A stretch of 64,000 bases of DNA, taken from positions 1 to 64,000 of the forward strand of contig NZ_PEBQ01000014.1 of the NCBI RefSeq assembly GCF_002738225.1, written 5' to 3'. This document shows positions 1 to 9,101 of the stretch, piece after piece; positions within the stretch are counted from its first letter, which is position 1, and each line of letters begins with the position of its first letter. The notes beneath the pieces are model-generated. The model searched no databases. It was not told the origin of the DNA and saw only the letters and a program-made list of their open reading frames with translations. Made by a program: the position numbers and the translations under genes. Origin of the DNA: Acetobacter pomorum (GTDB taxonomy: Bacteria > Pseudomonadota > Alphaproteobacteria > Acetobacterales > Acetobacteraceae).

Positions 1-66
1 TGGTGCTGGTGCTGGTGCTGGTGCTGGTGCTGGTGCTGGTGCTGGTGCTGGTGCTGGTGCTGGTGC
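1..66. repeat. Hexanucleotide tandem repeat, 11 or more copies
   Basis: The unit TGGTGC (GCACCA on the coding strand) is repeated perfectly 11 times from position 1, followed by one imperfect unit (TGGTGG). The array may continue past the left edge. It encodes Ala-Pro dipeptides within the partial secreted protein. Because the unit is a multiple of three, copy-number change would alter linker length without shifting the frame. Confidence 0.95.
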
Positions 67-426
67 TGGTGGCGTTACAGGCGGGGCTTTAGGCGCCGGC
101 TTGGCCACTGGTGTCGTTTTGGGCGTTACGGGGGCAGGTTGTGTATTTTTAGTGCTGGATGTTTCGTTCTTCTGCACTGTGGAGGTTGGGGGCTTTTCCA
201 CCACACGGCGGCGCGGTTCTGTACGCGCAGGTGCTGCTGTGCGGCGAGAGGCCGCTTCATGCGCCACAGGTGGCGCAGAAGGTGTTGGGGAAGCCACAGG
301 TGCCGCACCACCGCCCAAGCTGTCCAACGCCTGACTGTTGGTGACAATCTGTGCGTGTGAAACCGCGCTGGTTGCAAGCAAGCTTGCAGCACACACAATG
401 ACGAGGCGGTGAGAGAAATGAAACAT
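1..426 (-). CDS. Secreted Pro/Ala-rich repeat protein, partial (C-terminus beyond left edge)
   Basis: An open frame runs from the ATG at 426 to the window edge, 142 codons without a stop. It starts with a signal peptide (hydrophobic stretch around residues 7-22, likely cleavage after SHA near residue 25). A low-complexity segment rich in Pro, Ala, Thr, Lys and Arg follows, then a (Pro-Ala)n tract encoded by the hexanucleotide repeat at the edge. The product is probably exported to the periplasm or envelope. The Pro-Ala tract looks like a wall-spanning linker, so an OmpA-like peptidoglycan-binding domain beyond the edge is possible, but that is only inference. It lies 92 bp downstream of nadK on the same strand. 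The function cannot be assigned from this fragment. Confidence 0.75.
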   Translation of the reverse strand, partial: MFHFSHRLVIVCAASLLATSAVSHAQIVTNSQALDSLGGGAAPVASPTPSAPPVAHEAASRRTAAPARTEPRRRVVEKPPTSTVQKNETSSTKNTQPAPVTPKTTPVAKPAPKAPPVTPPAPAPAPAPAPAPAPAPAPAPAP

Positions 427-518
427 GTTCTGCATTAAATGGAAGACTAATCCAGAAAAAGGGGAAGAAGAACAGAGGCAACGTGCTTTTGGGGCCTGAA
501 AGCGGCCACACTGGGGCA

Positions 519-1334
519 TCATGCAGAAAACTGTTCTGCCGCAATGCGTTCGGAAAGGGTTTGCCCAGGGTCAAACAGCAACGTTACAGCTAATTCACGG
601 TCTTCCCACGCTTGCACAGACACAACATCCCGAATTTCGATCGAATCGGCTACAGCCGCAACCGGGCGCTTGTCGTGCTCCAGCACACTGAAGCCGACAT
701 GAGCGGAGGAGGGTAAAAGCGCCCCCCGCCAGCGGCGTGGGCGAAAAGGACAGATGGGGGTAAGCGGCAGCAAATTGCCAGAAAGCGGTACAATCGGCCC
801 GTGGGCAGAAAGATTATAGGCAGTGGAACCAGCGGGCGTTGCCAATAAAGCGCCATCGCAAATCAGTTCGGGAATACGTACAAGCCTATCCACATCAATG
901 CGTAATTTGGCGGCCTGCCGTGTCTGGCGGAACAGATACACATCATTCAGGGCCAACGCTTCATGGGCTTCACCATGTGCGGTTACGGCTTTCATGCGTA
1001 AAGGGTGGATGATGGCAGCCTGAGCATGCGCCAGACGGTAGGGAAGGTCTTCCTCGTCTGTCGGGTTCATCAGAAACCCAACAGAACCACAGTTCATGCC
1101 ATAAACAGGTGTTGTTAGTCCGGCTTCCAGAATAACACGCAAGGTTTCCAGCATAAAACCGTCACCACCAAGGCAGATAACAACATCTGCCTCACCAGGA
1201 TGACAGTTGCCATAACGGGCAACCAGTCGGTCAAGCTCATCACGGGCCGTTTCGGTCGGGGCTGCCATAAAGGCCAGATGCTGAGGAGGACGCATAAAAA
1301 TGGAGGGCGGGTTTGTAAGAGAAGTAGCAGTCAT
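519..1334 (-). CDS. nadK: NAD kinase
   Basis: A 271-residue protein that phosphorylates NAD to NADP using ATP, in the cytosol. The family signature GGDG is at residues 56-59, followed by the NCGSVGF stretch at about 81-87, the conserved Asn-Asp pair at 130-131 and the TPAGSTAY motif at about 166-173. The length is slightly short but normal for alphaproteobacterial NAD kinases. The annotated ATG is at 1334; a second ATG at residue 23 would also keep all motifs. The partial secreted protein lies downstream on the same strand. The pncA and pncB genes at the other end of the window act earlier in the same cofactor pathway. Confidence 0.93.
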   Translation of the reverse strand: MTATSLTNPPSIFMRPPQHLAFMAAPTETARDELDRLVARYGNCHPGEADVVICLGGDGFMLETLRVILEAGLTTPVYGMNCGSVGFLMNPTDEEDLPYRLAHAQAAIIHPLRMKAVTAHGEAHEALALNDVYLFRQTRQAAKLRIDVDRLVRIPELICDGALLATPAGSTAYNLSAHGPIVPLSGNLLPLTPICPFRPRRWRGALLPSSAHVGFSVLEHDKRPVAAVADSIEIRDVVSVQAWEDRELAVTLLFDPGQTLSERIAAEQFSA

Positions 1335-1384
1335 GCCTGTGTCCTGCTTCCTTCCAGGGTCAGGAGAATAAGAGTCCCCCTTCC

Positions 1385-2614
1385 TTATCCTGCAAGCATT
1401 GGTTCCTGAAAGAGGGCAGGATCATTTTTAATCTCGGCAAACCGTTCTGCCAGAGTAGATCCAAGCAGTTCATCATAAACAGCCAGCGTGGCATGCTGCA
1501 TGGCAGCAGTGCTGAAATGGCTCAGCACCATCTGGCGTGCCGCGTACCCAATTGTCTCCAGAATATCTGGTGGCGCAACCAGTACATCATGAATGGCCTG
1601 TGCCAGTTCACTGGCATTTCCGGGTGAAAAACTAAAGCCTGTCTGGCCGCTGGTTACAGTTTCCACCGCGGCACCATGGTGCGCTACAATAACCGGGCAG
1701 CACATAGCCTGTGCCTCTACGACCACCCGCCCAAAAGGTTCCGGGCGGAGGGAGGGTACAACCACCATGTTGGCAAGCATCATGGCGGCAGGCATATCAT
1801 CGCAATGGCCAGCAAAACGCACATGGTCGGTCAGCCCCAATTGTGCAGCTTTAGTGCTTAATTCCTGAGCATATTTATCATCCGGGGCACATGCCCCGGC
1901 AAATACGCAATGCCAGTTCATATCAGGCAGGTGTGCCAGCAGTTCTGCCAGCGCATCGAGCACAAGGCTTTGCCCTTTCCATGCGGTCAACCTGCCAGGC
2001 ATGAGAATAACGGGCGCATCAGCGGGTAATGCCCAAGCTTCCACCAGACGATGCACGCGTTGGCCAGAAACAACCTGTGGGGAAAACTGATCCGTATCTG
2101 CGCCCCGCGGGATAATACGCAGCCGGTCTGGCCCGACATGATATTCTTCAGAAAGCCGTTGGGCGATATGGTTACTAATGGCAATAACCCGGTCGCCAGA
2201 TGCCAGAACGGCATTATATTGCCGTTTGCCCGGAAAGCTGTTGGCATGCACGCCATGCCAGGTTGTTACAAACGGTGTTTGTGTGCGTTTGCATGCTGTT
2301 TTGGCCACCCACGCCGGAGCGCGGGAGCGGGCATGCACAAGCTGCACATTGTATTGGCGAATAATGTTGCTGAGGAAACGGCTGTTTTTAGCAATTTTCA
2401 GTGGGTTGCGGCTGCCGCAGTCAGGGAGGGTGATATGCTCTGCCCCACTATGCCGCAGCAGGGGTTCCATACGCCCACCAGCACTGATGACAAGTGCCTT
2501 GCCCCCTGCTTGTGTAATGGCTTGCGCCATTTCTATGGTGCCTCTTTCCACGCCGCCCTGCTCCAGAGCGGGCAGGATTTGCAGAATGGAGGCAGAGGCC
2601 AGAAAACTGCTCAT
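1385..2614 (-). CDS. Glycosyltransferase family 4 (GT-B fold)
   Basis: A 409-residue GT-B glycosyltransferase. The N-terminal domain has the typical glycine-rich acceptor loop (LEQGGVERG near residue 18). The C-terminal nucleotide-sugar domain has the PGRLTAWKG loop and an E-x7-E element (EPFGRVVVE). Such enzymes add sugars to lipid or polysaccharide acceptors at the inner face of the cytoplasmic membrane; the donor and acceptor cannot be told from sequence. The reading frame is open further upstream, to 2764, but that part would overlap the divergent TPR gene and has no family similarity, so the ATG at 2614 is preferred. The heptosyltransferase-like gene nearby suggests a role in lipopolysaccharide or another envelope glycan. 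Confidence 0.85.
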   Translation of the reverse strand: MSSFLASASILQILPALEQGGVERGTIEMAQAITQAGGKALVISAGGRMEPLLRHSGAEHITLPDCGSRNPLKIAKNSRFLSNIIRQYNVQLVHARSRAPAWVAKTACKRTQTPFVTTWHGVHANSFPGKRQYNAVLASGDRVIAISNHIAQRLSEEYHVGPDRLRIIPRGADTDQFSPQVVSGQRVHRLVEAWALPADAPVILMPGRLTAWKGQSLVLDALAELLAHLPDMNWHCVFAGACAPDDKYAQELSTKAAQLGLTDHVRFAGHCDDMPAAMMLANMVVVPSLRPEPFGRVVVEAQAMCCPVIVAHHGAAVETVTSGQTGFSFSPGNASELAQAIHDVLVAPPDILETIGYAARQMVLSHFSTAAMQHATLAVYDELLGSTLAERFAEIKNDPALFQEPMLAG

Positions 2615-2731
2615 GAACAGGGTGTTATCACAATTTGTACATTTTGTGCCATAAGACAGTAGAATAGAACTGTTCTTCCTTTTCAGGTTTCCGGCCTGTG
2701 CGTGAATGAGTCCGTTTGTTATGGAGGCAGG

Positions 2732-3565
2732 ATGAAGTTTTCTTTTGTGCCTACCCGGCGGCATCTTCCCTGCGTGGTTGCAGGCACGGCGCTACTTGTT
2801 TCTGCCCCTGTTATGGCGGCCAGTGTGCGTGGTCATGCTTCGGCCTCATCCGGGCCGGCAGGAGGGCAGAAATGGTCGGTAGAAGCGTGCATGGCAATGG
2901 TGGGGGATGATCCATTTGGCGCAAGAGATTATGCGCTGGACTGGGAGCATCACGGCAACGGAGGGCAGGAAGCCCGGCACTGTCATGCCTTGGCCTTGCT
3001 GGAAGCCGGAGATGAAGAAAGTGCTGCAGAAGAACTGGATGATCTCGCCCACCAACCCATAGAGCATGCAGAACGTGCGCCTTCCAGTTTTCGTGCTGGA
3101 TTGGAGGAAGATGCTGCAGATGCGTGGCTTTCTGCTGGTCAGCCCGAAAAAGCATTGCATAGCGTAGATTACGGGCTGACGTTTGAAGATGATGTGCGCC
3201 TGCATCTGTTACGTGCCCGTGCCTTGCTGGCGCAGGATCAGGCTGATGTTGTGGTGAAGGAACTTTCTGCACTGATAGCTAAAAAACCAGATATCGGGGC
3301 GGAGGCGTATGTTCTGCTGGCTTCGGCTGAACGGCGCACAGGCCAGCTTGATGCCGCAGCGGCACATGTGGCGCATGCGTTGGAAATAGATCCAGAAAAT
3401 CCTGCTGCCTTGCTGGAGCGTGGCATTGTGCGTGAACGTAAGGGCGATGCTACTGGCGCACAGGCAGACTGGCAGCATGTGCTTGATCTGGCCCCAGATA
3501 GTCATGAAGCCGATCTGGCCCGGCAGGACTTGGCCGTTATGGCCGCAGACCCGGATGCGCCATGA
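2732..3565 (+). CDS. Secreted tetratricopeptide-repeat protein
   Basis: A 277-residue protein with a signal peptide (charged start with RRH, hydrophobic core, cleavage after VMA near residue 30). Helical TPR-like repeats fill the C-terminal half, for example AHALEIDPENPAALLERG. It is probably periplasmic or membrane-anchored and acts as a protein-interaction scaffold. The ATG at 2732 follows a good GGAGG ribosome site; the frame is open upstream but without signal. Its stop overlaps the start of the next glycosyltransferase gene by 4 bp (ATGA), so the two are translationally coupled and probably work in one envelope process. The specific function is unknown. Confidence 0.8.
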   Translation: MKFSFVPTRRHLPCVVAGTALLVSAPVMAASVRGHASASSGPAGGQKWSVEACMAMVGDDPFGARDYALDWEHHGNGGQEARHCHALALLEAGDEESAAEELDDLAHQPIEHAERAPSSFRAGLEEDAADAWLSAGQPEKALHSVDYGLTFEDDVRLHLLRARALLAQDQADVVVKELSALIAKKPDIGAEAYVLLASAERRTGQLDAAAAHVAHALEIDPENPAALLERGIVRERKGDATGAQADWQHVLDLAPDSHEADLARQDLAVMAADPDAP

Positions 3566-4518
3566 GCGTCTTGCTCGGTTCACAAAAAGTGCAAAAAGCT
3601 GGAATACAGCGCGTTCTGGTTATTCGCTTGGGGGCGTTGGGGGATTTTGTGCAAAGTTTTGGCCCGTTTCAGGCCATCAGGCAGGCGTATCCTGCTGCAC
3701 ATATAACCTTGTTAACAACCACGCCATTTATTGAGCTGGCGCGGCTTTGCCCTTGGTTTGATGAGGTTCTTACGGATACACGCCCACGTTGGACGGATGT
3801 GCGGCAGATACGCGCATTGCGCCAGATGTTGCGCGGGTATGATCGGGTTTATGATTTACAGACATCGGCCCGGACGGCACGCTATTTTCTACTTGCCGGT
3901 CGGCCTGCCACATGGTGCGGACATGTGGGAAAAGGGAGCCTGACACATCTGAACCCGTGGCGGGATGAAATGCACACACGTGCGCGCCAGCGTGACCAAT
4001 TGCGTATGGCAGGCATTGTGGATGTGCCACAGCCAGATATTTCCTGGTTACGTGATAAAGGGCCGGAGTTTGATTTCCCCTACATACTGATTGTTCCGGG
4101 TGCGGCGCAGCATCGTCCGGCCAAGCGTTGGCCCGCCAGACGGTATGGTGAACTGGCTGCAGAAATTTTCCGCCGGGGTGTGCGCCCTGTATTGGTAGGG
4201 CATGAAACAGAACAGCCCTTGGCGCAGGATATTTTGAAGTACTGCCCACAAGCCCTGAACTTGATGGGCAAGACCACTCTGCCAGAACTTGCCGGGGTGG
4301 CAGCACGAGCACAATGCGCCGTAGGGAATGATACAGGCCCTATGCATCTGGCTGCTGTTATGGGGTGCAAGTGCGTTGTGTTGTTTTCTGCCGATAGCAA
4401 CCCTGGCCTTACAGCCCCTTTAGGGTGGCGGGCAGGGCAGGTGCGCGTGTTGCGTGTGCGTGATCTTGCATTGCTTTGTGTGCAAAGGGTTGCAGCCGCG
4501 CTCTGGTGGCGTCATTAA
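3562..4518 (+). CDS. ADP-heptose:LPS heptosyltransferase-like protein (GT family 9)
   Basis: A 318-residue GT9 protein. It begins with VLVIRLGALGDFVQS, the family's N-terminal acceptor loop, and has the conserved GNDTGPMHLAA motif at about residues 255-265 that binds the nucleotide sugar. An LPxxR-type motif is replaced by RPAKRWPARRYGEL, typical of the heptosyltransferase fold. It probably transfers a heptose or related sugar to the lipopolysaccharide core at the cytoplasmic side of the inner membrane. It overlaps the TPR gene by 4 bp, so it is co-translated. The RfaF/WaaF versus RfaC/WaaC or other GT9 specificity cannot be decided, so no symbol is given. Confidence 0.85.
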   Translation: MSVLLGSQKVQKAGIQRVLVIRLGALGDFVQSFGPFQAIRQAYPAAHITLLTTTPFIELARLCPWFDEVLTDTRPRWTDVRQIRALRQMLRGYDRVYDLQTSARTARYFLLAGRPATWCGHVGKGSLTHLNPWRDEMHTRARQRDQLRMAGIVDVPQPDISWLRDKGPEFDFPYILIVPGAAQHRPAKRWPARRYGELAAEIFRRGVRPVLVGHETEQPLAQDILKYCPQALNLMGKTTLPELAGVAARAQCAVGNDTGPMHLAAVMGCKCVVLFSADSNPGLTAPLGWRAGQVRVLRVRDLALLCVQRVAAALWWRH

Positions 4519-4564
4519 GCATCTTTCTATTATTGTCTGATTTTCTTTTCTGGAGCCTTTGACC

Positions 4565-6496
4565 ATGCCCGCCATTACCTTGCCTGACGGTTCTGTTCGT
4601 AGTTTTGACGGGCCGGTAACAGGCACGACGGTGGCGGAAGCTATCGGCCCCGGTCTTGCCAAAGCTGCACTGGCCATGGAAGTGGATGGCAAGCTGTGCG
4701 ATATTCGCCAAACCATCCATAAAGATGCAGCTCTTCGGTTTATCACGCGTAAAGACCCGGAATCTCTGGAACTTATCCGGCATGATGCCGCCCATGTGCT
4801 GGCTGAAGCCGTGCAAGCCCTGTACCCCGAAACACAGGTGACAATCGGCCCATCCATTGAAAACGGATTCTATTACGATTTTTATCGTTCTGAACCGTTC
4901 TCCCCAGAAGATTTCGCGGCGATCGAAGCCAAGATGCATGAAATTGTTGCCAAGGCTGAGCCTTTTGTGCGCGAGGTCTGGAAGCGGGATGATGCAATCC
5001 GCTTTTTTGAAGATCGTGGTGAAAAGTTCAAAGCCGAGCTGATTCGTGATCTGCCGGAAGATGAAGAAATTTCCATCTATCGGCAGGGTGAATGGCTGGA
5101 TCTCTGCCGTGGTCCACATCTGCGCACAACCAAGGATGTGGGGAATGCCTTCAAGTTGATGAAAGTGGCAGGCGCATACTGGCGGGGGGATCATCGTAAC
5201 CCCATGCTGACCCGTGTGTATGGCACCGCATGGCGTGATAAGAAGGAATTGGACGCTCATCTGCATCAACTGGAAGAGGCAGAAAAGCGGGACCATCGGC
5301 GCATTGGCAAGGAAATGGGCCTGTTCCATTTTCAGGAAGAGGCCGTGGGCCAGGTGTTCTGGCATGCCAAAGGCTGGCGGCTTTATACAGCCTTGCAGGA
5401 CTATATGCGCCGTGCCCAGACACGTCATGGTTATCAGGAAGTGCGCACGCCGCAGCTTGTTGATCGTGCATTATGGGAAGCTTCTGGCCACTGGGACAAA
5501 TACCGCCATCACATGTTTATCGCGACGGTGGAGGACGAGAACAAAACACTCGCACTCAAGCCCATGAACTGCCCGTGCCACGTGCAGATTTTCCGCCATG
5601 GCCTGCGTTCCTATCGTGAATTGCCGTTGCGGATGGCAGAATTTGGCGCATGCCATCGGTATGAACCCTCTGGTGCATTGCATGGTCTGATGCGTGTGCG
5701 CGGCTTTACGCAGGATGATGCGCATATTTTCTGCACGGAAGACCAGATTGCAGATGAAACTGTGCGTTTCGTGAAAATGCTGCATGCTGTGTATCAGGAT
5801 CTGGGCTTTGAGCATGTGCGTGTAAAATTTGCTGACCGGCCAGAACAGCGTGCAGGCAGCGATGCAGTGTGGGACAAGGCTGAAAACGCCCTGAAAGAAG
5901 CCTGCGCTGTGGCAGGGGTGGAATACGAACATAACCCCGGTGAAGGTGCATTCTACGGCCCTAAACTGGAGTTTGTGCTGCGTGATGCCATTGGGCGTGA
6001 TTGGCAGTGTGGCACCTTGCAGGTTGATCTGGTCCTGCCAGAACGACTCGATGCCAGCTATATTGGTGAAGATTCGGGCAAGCATCGTCCGGTAATGCTG
6101 CATCGCGCCATTCTGGGCTCTTTCGAGCGATTCCTTGGTATTTTGATCGAACAGCATGCAGGGCGCTTCCCGCTCTGGTTGGCACCTGTACAAGTGGTGG
6201 TGGCATCAATTGTAAGTGATGCTGCGCCCTATGCGGAAGAAGTGGCCGCAGCCCTGCGTGAAGCCGGGTTGGCGGTGGAAGCCGATGTGCGGAATGACAA
6301 AATCAACGCCAAAGTGCGCGAACACAGTGTTGCGCGTGTTCCCGTTATTCTGGTGGTTGGCCGGCGTGAGGCAGAAGAACGTACTGTTGCCATGCGCCGC
6401 CTTGGCACACAGGCGCAGGAGTCTCTGAGCTTGGAAGAGGCTGTTACACGCCTGAAAAACGAGGCAACACCGCCGGATTTGCGCAAAAAGGGCTAA
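4565..6496 (+). CDS. thrS: Threonyl-tRNA synthetase
   Basis: A 643-residue class II synthetase charging tRNA-Thr. The order is an N-terminal TGS domain (about 1-65), the editing domain with the [11 protein letters not shown] helix (about 75-85), the catalytic domain with the Zn-binding [10 protein letters not shown] motif, motif 2 ([11 protein letters not shown]), motif 3 near [11 protein letters not shown], and the C-terminal anticodon-binding domain (from about 535). The length is normal. The ATG at 4565 is used; a TTG two codons upstream is also in frame, and TGGAG lies upstream of both. It is followed, 156 bp later, by infC, the usual bacterial neighbour. Confidence 0.97.
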   Translation: MPAITLPDGSVRSFDGPVTGTTVAEAIGPGLAKAALAMEVDGKLCDIRQTIHKDAALRFITRKDPESLELIRHDAAHVLAEAVQALYPETQVTIGPSIENGFYYDFYRSEPFSPEDFAAIEAKMHEIVAKAEPFVREVWKRDDAIRFFEDRGEKFKAELIRDLPEDEEISIYRQGEWLDLCRGPHLRTTKDVGNAFKLMKVAGAYWRGDHRNPMLTRVYGTAWRDKKELDAHLHQLEEAEKRDHRRIGKEMGLFHFQEEAVGQVFWHAKGWRLYTALQDYMRRAQTRHGYQEVRTPQLVDRALWEASGHWDKYRHHMFIATVEDENKTLALKPMNCPCHVQIFRHGLRSYRELPLRMAEFGACHRYEPSGALHGLMRVRGFTQDDAHIFCTEDQIADETVRFVKMLHAVYQDLGFEHVRVKFADRPEQRAGSDAVWDKAENALKEACAVAGVEYEHNPGEGAFYGPKLEFVLRDAIGRDWQCGTLQVDLVLPERLDASYIGEDSGKHRPVMLHRAILGSFERFLGILIEQHAGRFPLWLAPVQVVVASIVSDAAPYAEEVAAALREAGLAVEADVRNDKINAKVREHSVARVPVILVVGRREAEERTVAMRRLGTQAQESLSLEEAVTRLKNEATPPDLRKKG

Positions 6497-6595
6497 AGCG
6501 TCGTTTTCTTTTTGCAGCAGGGCAGCAATGAGGATGTTTTTGTGCTTGCCCTGCTTGATAAAGCGCGGATAATTGCGCACATACTCATTACAGGT

Positions 6596-6620
6596 CAAAG
6601 CACCTGAGAAGGTGCCTTTG
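6596..6620 (+). promoter_or_regulatory. Hairpin in the infC leader
   Basis: The arms CAAAGCACCT (6596-6605) and AGGTG-C-CTTTG (6610-6620) can pair over ten base pairs around a GAGA tetraloop with one bulged C. It lies between thrS and infC, ending about 22 nt before the AGGAG ribosome site. There is no U-run, so it is not a terminator. It could be an RNA-processing, stability or translational-control element; the function is inferred from position only. Confidence 0.5.
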
Positions 6621-6652
6621 CAGATTTTTGAAATGTACTACAGGAGCCGACC

Positions 6653-7189
6653 ATAGCCAGATCACCGTATCCCGCGCCGCCCAGCCGTGAAGGGCCGCGA
6701 GTGAATGAAGAAATCCGTGTGCCACAAGTTCGCCTGATTGATGAAAATGGCGAAATGGCTGGTATCATGACCGTGCGCGATGCCTTGGCAAAAGCGTATA
6801 GCGTCGGGTTGGATCTTCTTGAAATAAGCCCGAATGCCGAGCCGCCAGTTGCGAAGATTCTTGATTACGGCAAGTTCAAATACGAACAGCAGAAAAAGCG
6901 CAACGAAGCCAAGAAAAAGCAGAAAGTCATTGAGATCAAGGAAGTCAAGGTTCGTCCGAATATCGACGAAAATGACTACCAGGTTAAAATGCGCGCTGTA
7001 AAAACCTTTATTGGTGAAGGTGACAAGGTCAAGGTTACGTTGCGTTTCCGTGGCCGTGAAATGGCGCACCAAGAGCTGGGTATCAAGGTTCTGGAACGTA
7101 TCCGTGCCGAAATGGATGAGGTTGCTAAGGTGGAGCAGATGCCTCGCCTTGAAAACCGCCAGATGATTATGGTGCTGGCGCCGCGCTAA
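6653..7189 (+). CDS. infC: Translation initiation factor IF-3, apparent AUA start
   Basis: A 178-residue IF-3 when read from the ATA at 6653. The N-domain begins with [14 protein letters not shown], the linker is Lys-rich ([12 protein letters not shown]), and the C-domain holds [15 protein letters not shown] and ends MIMVLAPR. No ATG gives a full-length protein. A GTG at 6701 would start right at VNEEI and drop 16 N-terminal residues that match the length of the E. coli IF-3 extension. AGGAG (6642-6646) sits 6 nt before the ATA. Non-AUG starts on infC are known to allow IF-3 to repress its own translation. It follows thrS and is closed by a strong terminator; rpmI and rplT are not next to it. 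Confidence 0.9.
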   Translation: MARSPYPAPPSREGPRVNEEIRVPQVRLIDENGEMAGIMTVRDALAKAYSVGLDLLEISPNAEPPVAKILDYGKFKYEQQKKRNEAKKKQKVIEIKEVKVRPNIDENDYQVKMRAVKTFIGEGDKVKVTLRFRGREMAHQELGIKVLERIRAEMDEVAKVEQMPRLENRQMIMVLAPR

Positions 7190-7214
7190 ACCGTGGTTTT
7201 AGTCTGGTAGATGA

Positions 7215-7255
7215 AAACCCCCTGCTTTCTGATGAGAAAGCAGGGGGTTTCTGTT
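7215..7255. terminator. Intrinsic terminator after infC
   Basis: A perfect 16-bp stem (7215-7230 with 7235-7250) closes a GATG loop and is followed by CTGTTTT. It sits between the convergent ends of infC and the SIMPL gene. The A-run on the left lets it work on the minus strand too. Confidence 0.85.
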
Positions 7256-7963
7256 TTATGGTGCCAGTAAAAGAGAGGCATGCGCGTTGGCACGTACATG
7301 CTGCGTTTGTGCCGTGCTGGAAGGCGCCACGGCATCTGCACTGCGTGCCATGGCCATCATAACCGGCATTGGGCGCAGAATTGGGTTTTCAGATATGGTG
7401 ACATTGGCAAAGCGCACAACATGCAACCCTAGGGAAGCCGCTACGGTATCTGCCTGCTTTTTCAGGTCGGCAATGGCATCTTTTTCAGCATCCAGAAAAA
7501 GTGCCTGCCGTTTATCATCGGAAATAGACCAATCCAGTCTTTCCAGAATAAGGCCGTTGGCCTGAAATTGCCCGGCTAAGGGAAGAAGCGCATTGCCGTT
7601 TTGCGCTTTCAAAGTCAGTTGCTGTGTGGCTGTCCAGAACGCAGTTTCTTTGTCTGGGTGAGTTTCAGAAACATCATACCCTGTGACTGCTAACTGAATG
7701 GCATCATTTTTTCCGGTCAGTTCAGTCATTTTCTGTACCAAGGCATTGACGGCCTGCTGGGCCGTTGCTGCATTTTTGTTACGTGCTTCTGCCCGAAATG
7801 TGGCGATAAGCTGATCTGGCGCGGCCTCTGTTGTGCCAGAAGCTGAAAGTTCAAGCCTTGTAAAAGTGTTTGTTTCTTCGGCATGAGCGGTAGAAAGCGT
7901 GCCCATAAATGCGCAGGAACTTGCAGAAAGTAGCAACAAAAAAGCACGGGAATAAAAACGCAT
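7256..7963 (-). CDS. SIMPL domain (DUF541) secreted protein
   Basis: A 235-residue exported protein with a clear signal peptide (cleavage after AHA near residue 28). The body fits the SIMPL/DUF541 family: an opening LELSASGTTEAAPDQLIATF strand, a central segment with DVSETHPDKE, and a C-terminal half with the helical DAIADLKKQADTVAASLGL element. Members are periplasmic or outer-membrane-associated oligomers, some linked to oxidative-stress tolerance; the biochemical role is not established. It stands alone, facing infC across a shared terminator. Confidence 0.85.
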   Translation of the reverse strand: MRFYSRAFLLLLSASSCAFMGTLSTAHAEETNTFTRLELSASGTTEAAPDQLIATFRAEARNKNAATAQQAVNALVQKMTELTGKNDAIQLAVTGYDVSETHPDKETAFWTATQQLTLKAQNGNALLPLAGQFQANGLILERLDWSISDDKRQALFLDAEKDAIADLKKQADTVAASLGLHVVRFANVTISENPILRPMPVMMAMARSADAVAPSSTAQTQHVRANAHASLLLAP

Positions 7964-8153
7964 GGGAATGTATTTCCTTTAAAAACCAGAAGAGCCTGTG
8001 GAAGATGAACAACATAGGCGTGCATGCTTCAACAGATGAATATTTGCTGAGGCGATAAGAATCTATCAGTTGGGCAAGTTCAAGGCAGAGAGGCAATAAT
8101 TGCTTGAGCCACAGAATTAAATGGCCTCTCATGAAAATGAGATGGATAAGATT

Positions 8154-9101
8154 TTACAGTGTTGCCGACTTGCCGGGGAAAGGAAGCGGGATATCAATAC
8201 GCACGATCAACCCCGGAGTATTGTCGGCCAGATGAAGTTGGCCTCCGTGAAGTTGCACAATGGCTTGTACAATAGAAAGCCCAAGCCCAAAACCGGGAGC
8301 ATGACGTGCTTGCTCTGCTCGAAAAAAACGTTCCGTAGCATGGGCCATCTCTTCAGGTGTCATGCCAATGCCCTGGTCAGTTATTTTTAGTTCTATTGAG
8401 CCATTATTTTCTGCAGTTGGCAGGGGCGGAAGGAAATGAGCTGTGCAGGTAATGATACCAGCACACGGAGAAAATTTAATGGCATTGTCCAGCACATTGG
8501 CAAGGGCTTGCTGGATCATGGTGCGGTCACCATAAAATGGAAGATGTTCAGGAAAAGTGGCTTTGATAATAAGTCCACGGTTTTCCGCAACAACGGTGTA
8601 AAGTTCCAAAACATCCTGTAGCGCAAGTGCCAGATCAAACCATGTAAAGGCCGCGCGGCACATTCCTGCTTCTATATCTGCAATGCGTAATAATGCCCCA
8701 CAAATGCTGGTAATGTGGTCAAGATGTTTGATGGCCTGCGCAATAGCTGTGCGCAGGTCCTCCTCAGAATGGGCGTGTAAGGCAGCATCTTCTAACTGAA
8801 AGCGGGCATATGTAATGGGGCGGCGTAGATCGTGGGCAATAGTGTTGGAGGCCTGCCGCGTTTTTTCCATGAGGTGAGTAATACGCTCAAGCATGGTGTT
8901 AATGGCAGCGGCAACATCATCTAATTCACTCTTACTGCTACCAAGTGAGATACGGTAGGAAAGATCGCCCTGTGTAAGAGCAGAAGTTGCTTTGTTAATG
9001 GCATGGATAATATCCTGAAACATTGGATGAATTATCCACCCCAAACTGCGTGGTTCAATCGGGTCGTGGGTGCGTTCATTCTTGCAGCATATATCCTGCA
9101 T
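8154..9101 (-). CDS. Histidine kinase without membrane sensor region
   Basis: A 315-residue HisKA-type kinase. A HAMP-like region spans about residues 25-80, the phosphoacceptor is His90 in IAHDLRRPI, the N-box is ANVLDNAIKF (about 201-210), the G1 box is DQGIGM (242-247), the F-box is ERFFRAEQ and the G2 box is GFGLGL (270-275). The two transmembrane helices and periplasmic sensor that normally precede HAMP are absent: only about 25 polar residues come before it. The residue four after His90 is Arg94 where the family normally has Thr or Asn, which is needed for phosphatase activity. The start overlaps the regulator gene by 26 bp, so the pair is coupled. The substrate signal is unknown. Confidence 0.85.
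   Translation of the reverse strand: MQDICCKNERTHDPIEPRSLGWIIHPMFQDIIHAINKATSALTQGDLSYRISLGSSKSELDDVAAAINTMLERITHLMEKTRQASNTIAHDLRRPITYARFQLEDAALHAHSEEDLRTAIAQAIKHLDHITSICGALLRIADIEAGMCRAAFTWFDLALALQDVLELYTVVAENRGLIIKATFPEHLPFYGDRTMIQQALANVLDNAIKFSPCAGIITCTAHFLPPLPTAENNGSIELKITDQGIGMTPEEMAHATERFFRAEQARHAPGFGLGLSIVQAIVQLHGGQLHLADNTPGLIVRIDIPLPFPGKSATL

Noticed and set aside
1-70. CRISPR-like array at the left edge
   Set aside because: The units are 6 bp without spacers and are in frame with a coding sequence, so it is a simple tandem repeat.
2615-2764. N-terminal extension of the first glycosyltransferase
   Set aside because: It overlaps the start of the divergent TPR gene and lacks any glycosyltransferase features.
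4409-5428. Minus-strand ORF of 339 residues inside thrS
   Set aside because: It is a shadow of the thrS frame; the forward frame has all synthetase motifs and this one has no family similarity.
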